The notes under the pieces: model-generated | Databases searched by the model: none | The model's input: only the letters and a program-made list of their open reading frames with translations | What the model was told of the DNA's origin: nothing | In this document: in pieces, positions 30,442 to 31,465 of the stretch | Numbering within the stretch: the first letter of the stretch is position 1 | How the letters are laid out: the number at the start of each line of letters is the position of its first letter | NCBI GenBank assembly: GCA_964553775.1 | Contig: CAZKLU010000017.1 | Location: forward strand, 1-31,465 | DNA from: RUG626 sp964553775 | GTDB taxonomy: Bacteria; Bacillota; Clostridia; Oscillospirales; Oscillospiraceae | Reading direction: 5' to 3' | DNA length: 31,465 bases | Program-made: the position numbers and the translations under genes

Positions 30442-30924
30442 TCATCCCATCTCAATTGACTTGTCATCATTTGTCCACTCGTCAACATCAACTATATTGA
30501 ACGTATTCTCTCCCGTGCGACAGATTACTTTCTTGATTCCGGCGTTTATTATGAACCGTCTGCAAAGAGCGCAGGGCGAAGTGTCAGCAAGAAGCTCCCC
30601 AGTCTTCGCTGAGTGTCCTGCCAAATACAGCGTTGCGCCTATCATGTCGCGTCTCGCGGCTGATATTATCGCGTTCTGCTCCGCGTGTACGCTGCGACAT
30701 AACTCGTATCGCTGCCCTGACGGGATACCAAGATCCTCGCGCTTGCAGTAACCAATCTCCGAACAGTTCCTCATTCTTCGCGGTGCGCCATTGTATCCTG
30801 TTGAAATAATCTCATCATCCTTTACTATGATGGCTCCATACTTGCGGCGCATACAAGTGGAACGTTCCGATACCGTGTCAGCTATATCAAGATAATAGTT
30901 AACCCTGTTTGTTCTGTTATCCAT
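30442..30924 (-). CDS. dCMP deaminase family protein (ComEB-like)
   Basis: 160 residues. The zinc-dependent deaminase site is complete: SVHAEQNAI (His80 ligand, Glu82 proton donor) and SPCALCRRF (Cys118, Cys121). ADTVSERSTCMRRKYGAIIVKDDEIISTGYNGAPR is the typical dCMP deaminase N-terminus, and the insert with CSEIGYCKRED contains extra cysteines like those of the second metal site in known dCMP deaminases. It makes dUMP from dCMP for thymidylate synthesis. In Bacillus the orthologue is called comEB, but it is not needed for competence there. GGAGGT precedes the ATG. Confidence 0.9.
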   Translation of the reverse strand: MDNRTNRVNYYLDIADTVSERSTCMRRKYGAIIVKDDEIISTGYNGAPRRMRNCSEIGYCKREDLGIPSGQRYELCRSVHAEQNAIISAARRDMIGATLYLAGHSAKTGELLADTSPCALCRRFIINAGIKKVICRTGENTFNIVDVDEWTNDDKSIEMG

Positions 30925-30966
30925 ATTTTACCTCCAAATGACCGTTAATCTCAAGATGTTTGATAT

Positions 30967-30995
30967 ATTATAACAGAAAGCGAGAGGTAATACAA
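30967..30995 (-). promoter_or_regulatory. Sigma-A promoter of the dCMP deaminase gene
   Basis: On the minus strand TTGTAT (30990-30995), a 17-base spacer and TATAAT (30967-30972), about 45 bases before the start. Confidence 0.68.
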
Positions 30996-31035
30996 TTAAT
31001 TCTTTGCAAATTCAGAATAATTTTTCATTTTTTTA

Positions 31036-31064
31036 TTGACATAAAGCGAGATACGGGTTAAAAT
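31036..31064 (+). promoter_or_regulatory. Strong promoter without a clear gene
   Basis: TTGACA (31036-31041), a 17-base spacer and TAAAAT (31059-31064) point rightward into a region with no convincing ORF. Confidence 0.65.
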
Positions 31065-31465
31065 AAACTATCGGGAGCGGTATTGTCCCATGTAAGCAGT
31101 CTGATGAGCAATGCTTTCGGTCAGTACGGAGCTTATTTTGCGCCAACAGGTAACGGCATAACTGTTTCACAAAGGAATTGCAGAAAATGAATCTGTAAAA
31201 TAGAATACTCAAAAGTGATGAAAGTTTTATATTTCGGTTTGCTGTATTCAAGGCTAAGCCAGACTTGAATCCTCAAAAAGAAAGCTTCAAATTTTCAAGT
31301 TCTATATGTGCCGCCATAAATGAATGTCAATAAACGAAAGTCAAGCAAGATCTTCGATACTCCTGAGTGCGGTCATAAATGAGTGCAGGGTAAAAATGTT
31401 CGGTATTTGAAGTATTTCACGAGTTTATAAAGCAGGCGCATAGAATCAGATCCTTATAGACCTTC
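31065..31465 (+). other. Gene-free region, possible RNA or gene remnant
   Basis: A frame ending at the stop at 31188-31190 is open for about 40 codons and reads LSHVSSLMSNAFGQYGAYFA, protein-like but with no ribosome site. Beyond it is a 7-bp hairpin ATTCAAG/CTTGAAT (31246-31252 with 31264-31270) and a near-repeat CATAAATGA[A/G]TG at 31315-31326 and 31374-31385. The window ends before any gene begins. Confidence 0.35.

Noticed and set aside
31033..31251. 72-codon minus-strand frame near the right end
   Set aside because: No ribosome site, no motif, and it runs against the only strong promoter there.
31315..31385. Pair of CATAAATGA[A/G]TG repeats as part of a repeat array
   Set aside because: Only two copies are in view, 59 bases apart and imperfect; not enough to call a repeat element.
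1..31465. tRNA genes or CRISPR arrays
   Set aside because: No GTTCGAATC-type T-arm with a matching acceptor stem and no evenly spaced direct repeats were seen by eye; a tRNAscan and CRISPR scan would settle it.

Overview
The window reads as chromosomal DNA from a Gram-positive anaerobe of the class Clostridia, probably near Oscillospiraceae/Ruminococcaceae. That placement is inferred from the gene families (SLH-domain surface protein, biotin-dependent sodium-pumping decarboxylase, lipoteichoic-acid-synthase-like sulfatase, YitT, a clostridial zinc-ribbon Ser/Thr kinase, single-chain glycyl-tRNA synthetase), from strong GGAGG-type ribosome sites and from many near-consensus sigma-A promoters. 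No rRNA, tRNA, CRISPR array or complete mobile element was found.

Layout. 1-2.3 kb: a tannase/feruloyl-esterase-like hydrolase (-) with a long leader. 2.3-4.7 kb: a MATE efflux pump and a small Cys/His-rich protein (-) facing a MarR regulator (+), with back-to-back consensus promoters and a palindromic operator between them. 5-6 kb: a PanE-type ketopantoate reductase (-). 6.0-6.3 kb: a gene graveyard, with what looks like the tail of a citrate lyase ligase joined to an IS3-type transposase scrap. 6.6-10.9 kb: a Ser/Thr kinase with a zinc ribbon, one membrane helix and an external domain of about 25 leucine-rich repeats, followed by an LRR lipoprotein and a LysM protein. 11.0-13.2 kb: a two-component system with a long hairpin-rich leader. 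13.4-17.0 kb: a four-gene oxaloacetate decarboxylase sodium pump (alpha, gamma, biotin carrier, beta). 17.0-19.8 kb: an SLH-anchored surface protein, a CBS protein, TadA and a small BofC-like secreted protein. 20.4-21.8 kb: mnmE. 22.1-28.2 kb: a leftward cluster glyS, membrane protein, LtaS-like enzyme, small membrane protein, NAD synthetase homologue. 28.8-30.9 kb: YitT, a GNAT acetyltransferase and dCMP deaminase. The last 500 bases hold a strong promoter with no clear gene.

How the genes work together. The decarboxylase operon would convert oxaloacetate to pyruvate while exporting sodium; the citrate lyase ligase relic hints at a lost citrate-fermentation route that would have supplied oxaloacetate. 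The kinase/LRR lipoprotein/LysM trio looks like an envelope-sensing module. The efflux locus looks like a MarR-controlled detoxification unit with an extra protein that seems to be a MarR dimerisation module without its DNA-binding domain.

The four observations I rate highest are: (1) the HTH-less MarR-like protein overlapping the MATE pump gene; (2) the NAD synthetase homologue that has lost its glutaminase cysteine and altered two positions of its ATP-binding SGGxDS loop; (3) the kinase-LRR receptor with its LRR lipoprotein partner; (4) the citC/IS3 junction relic. All functional statements rest on reading motifs by eye; no database search was run.
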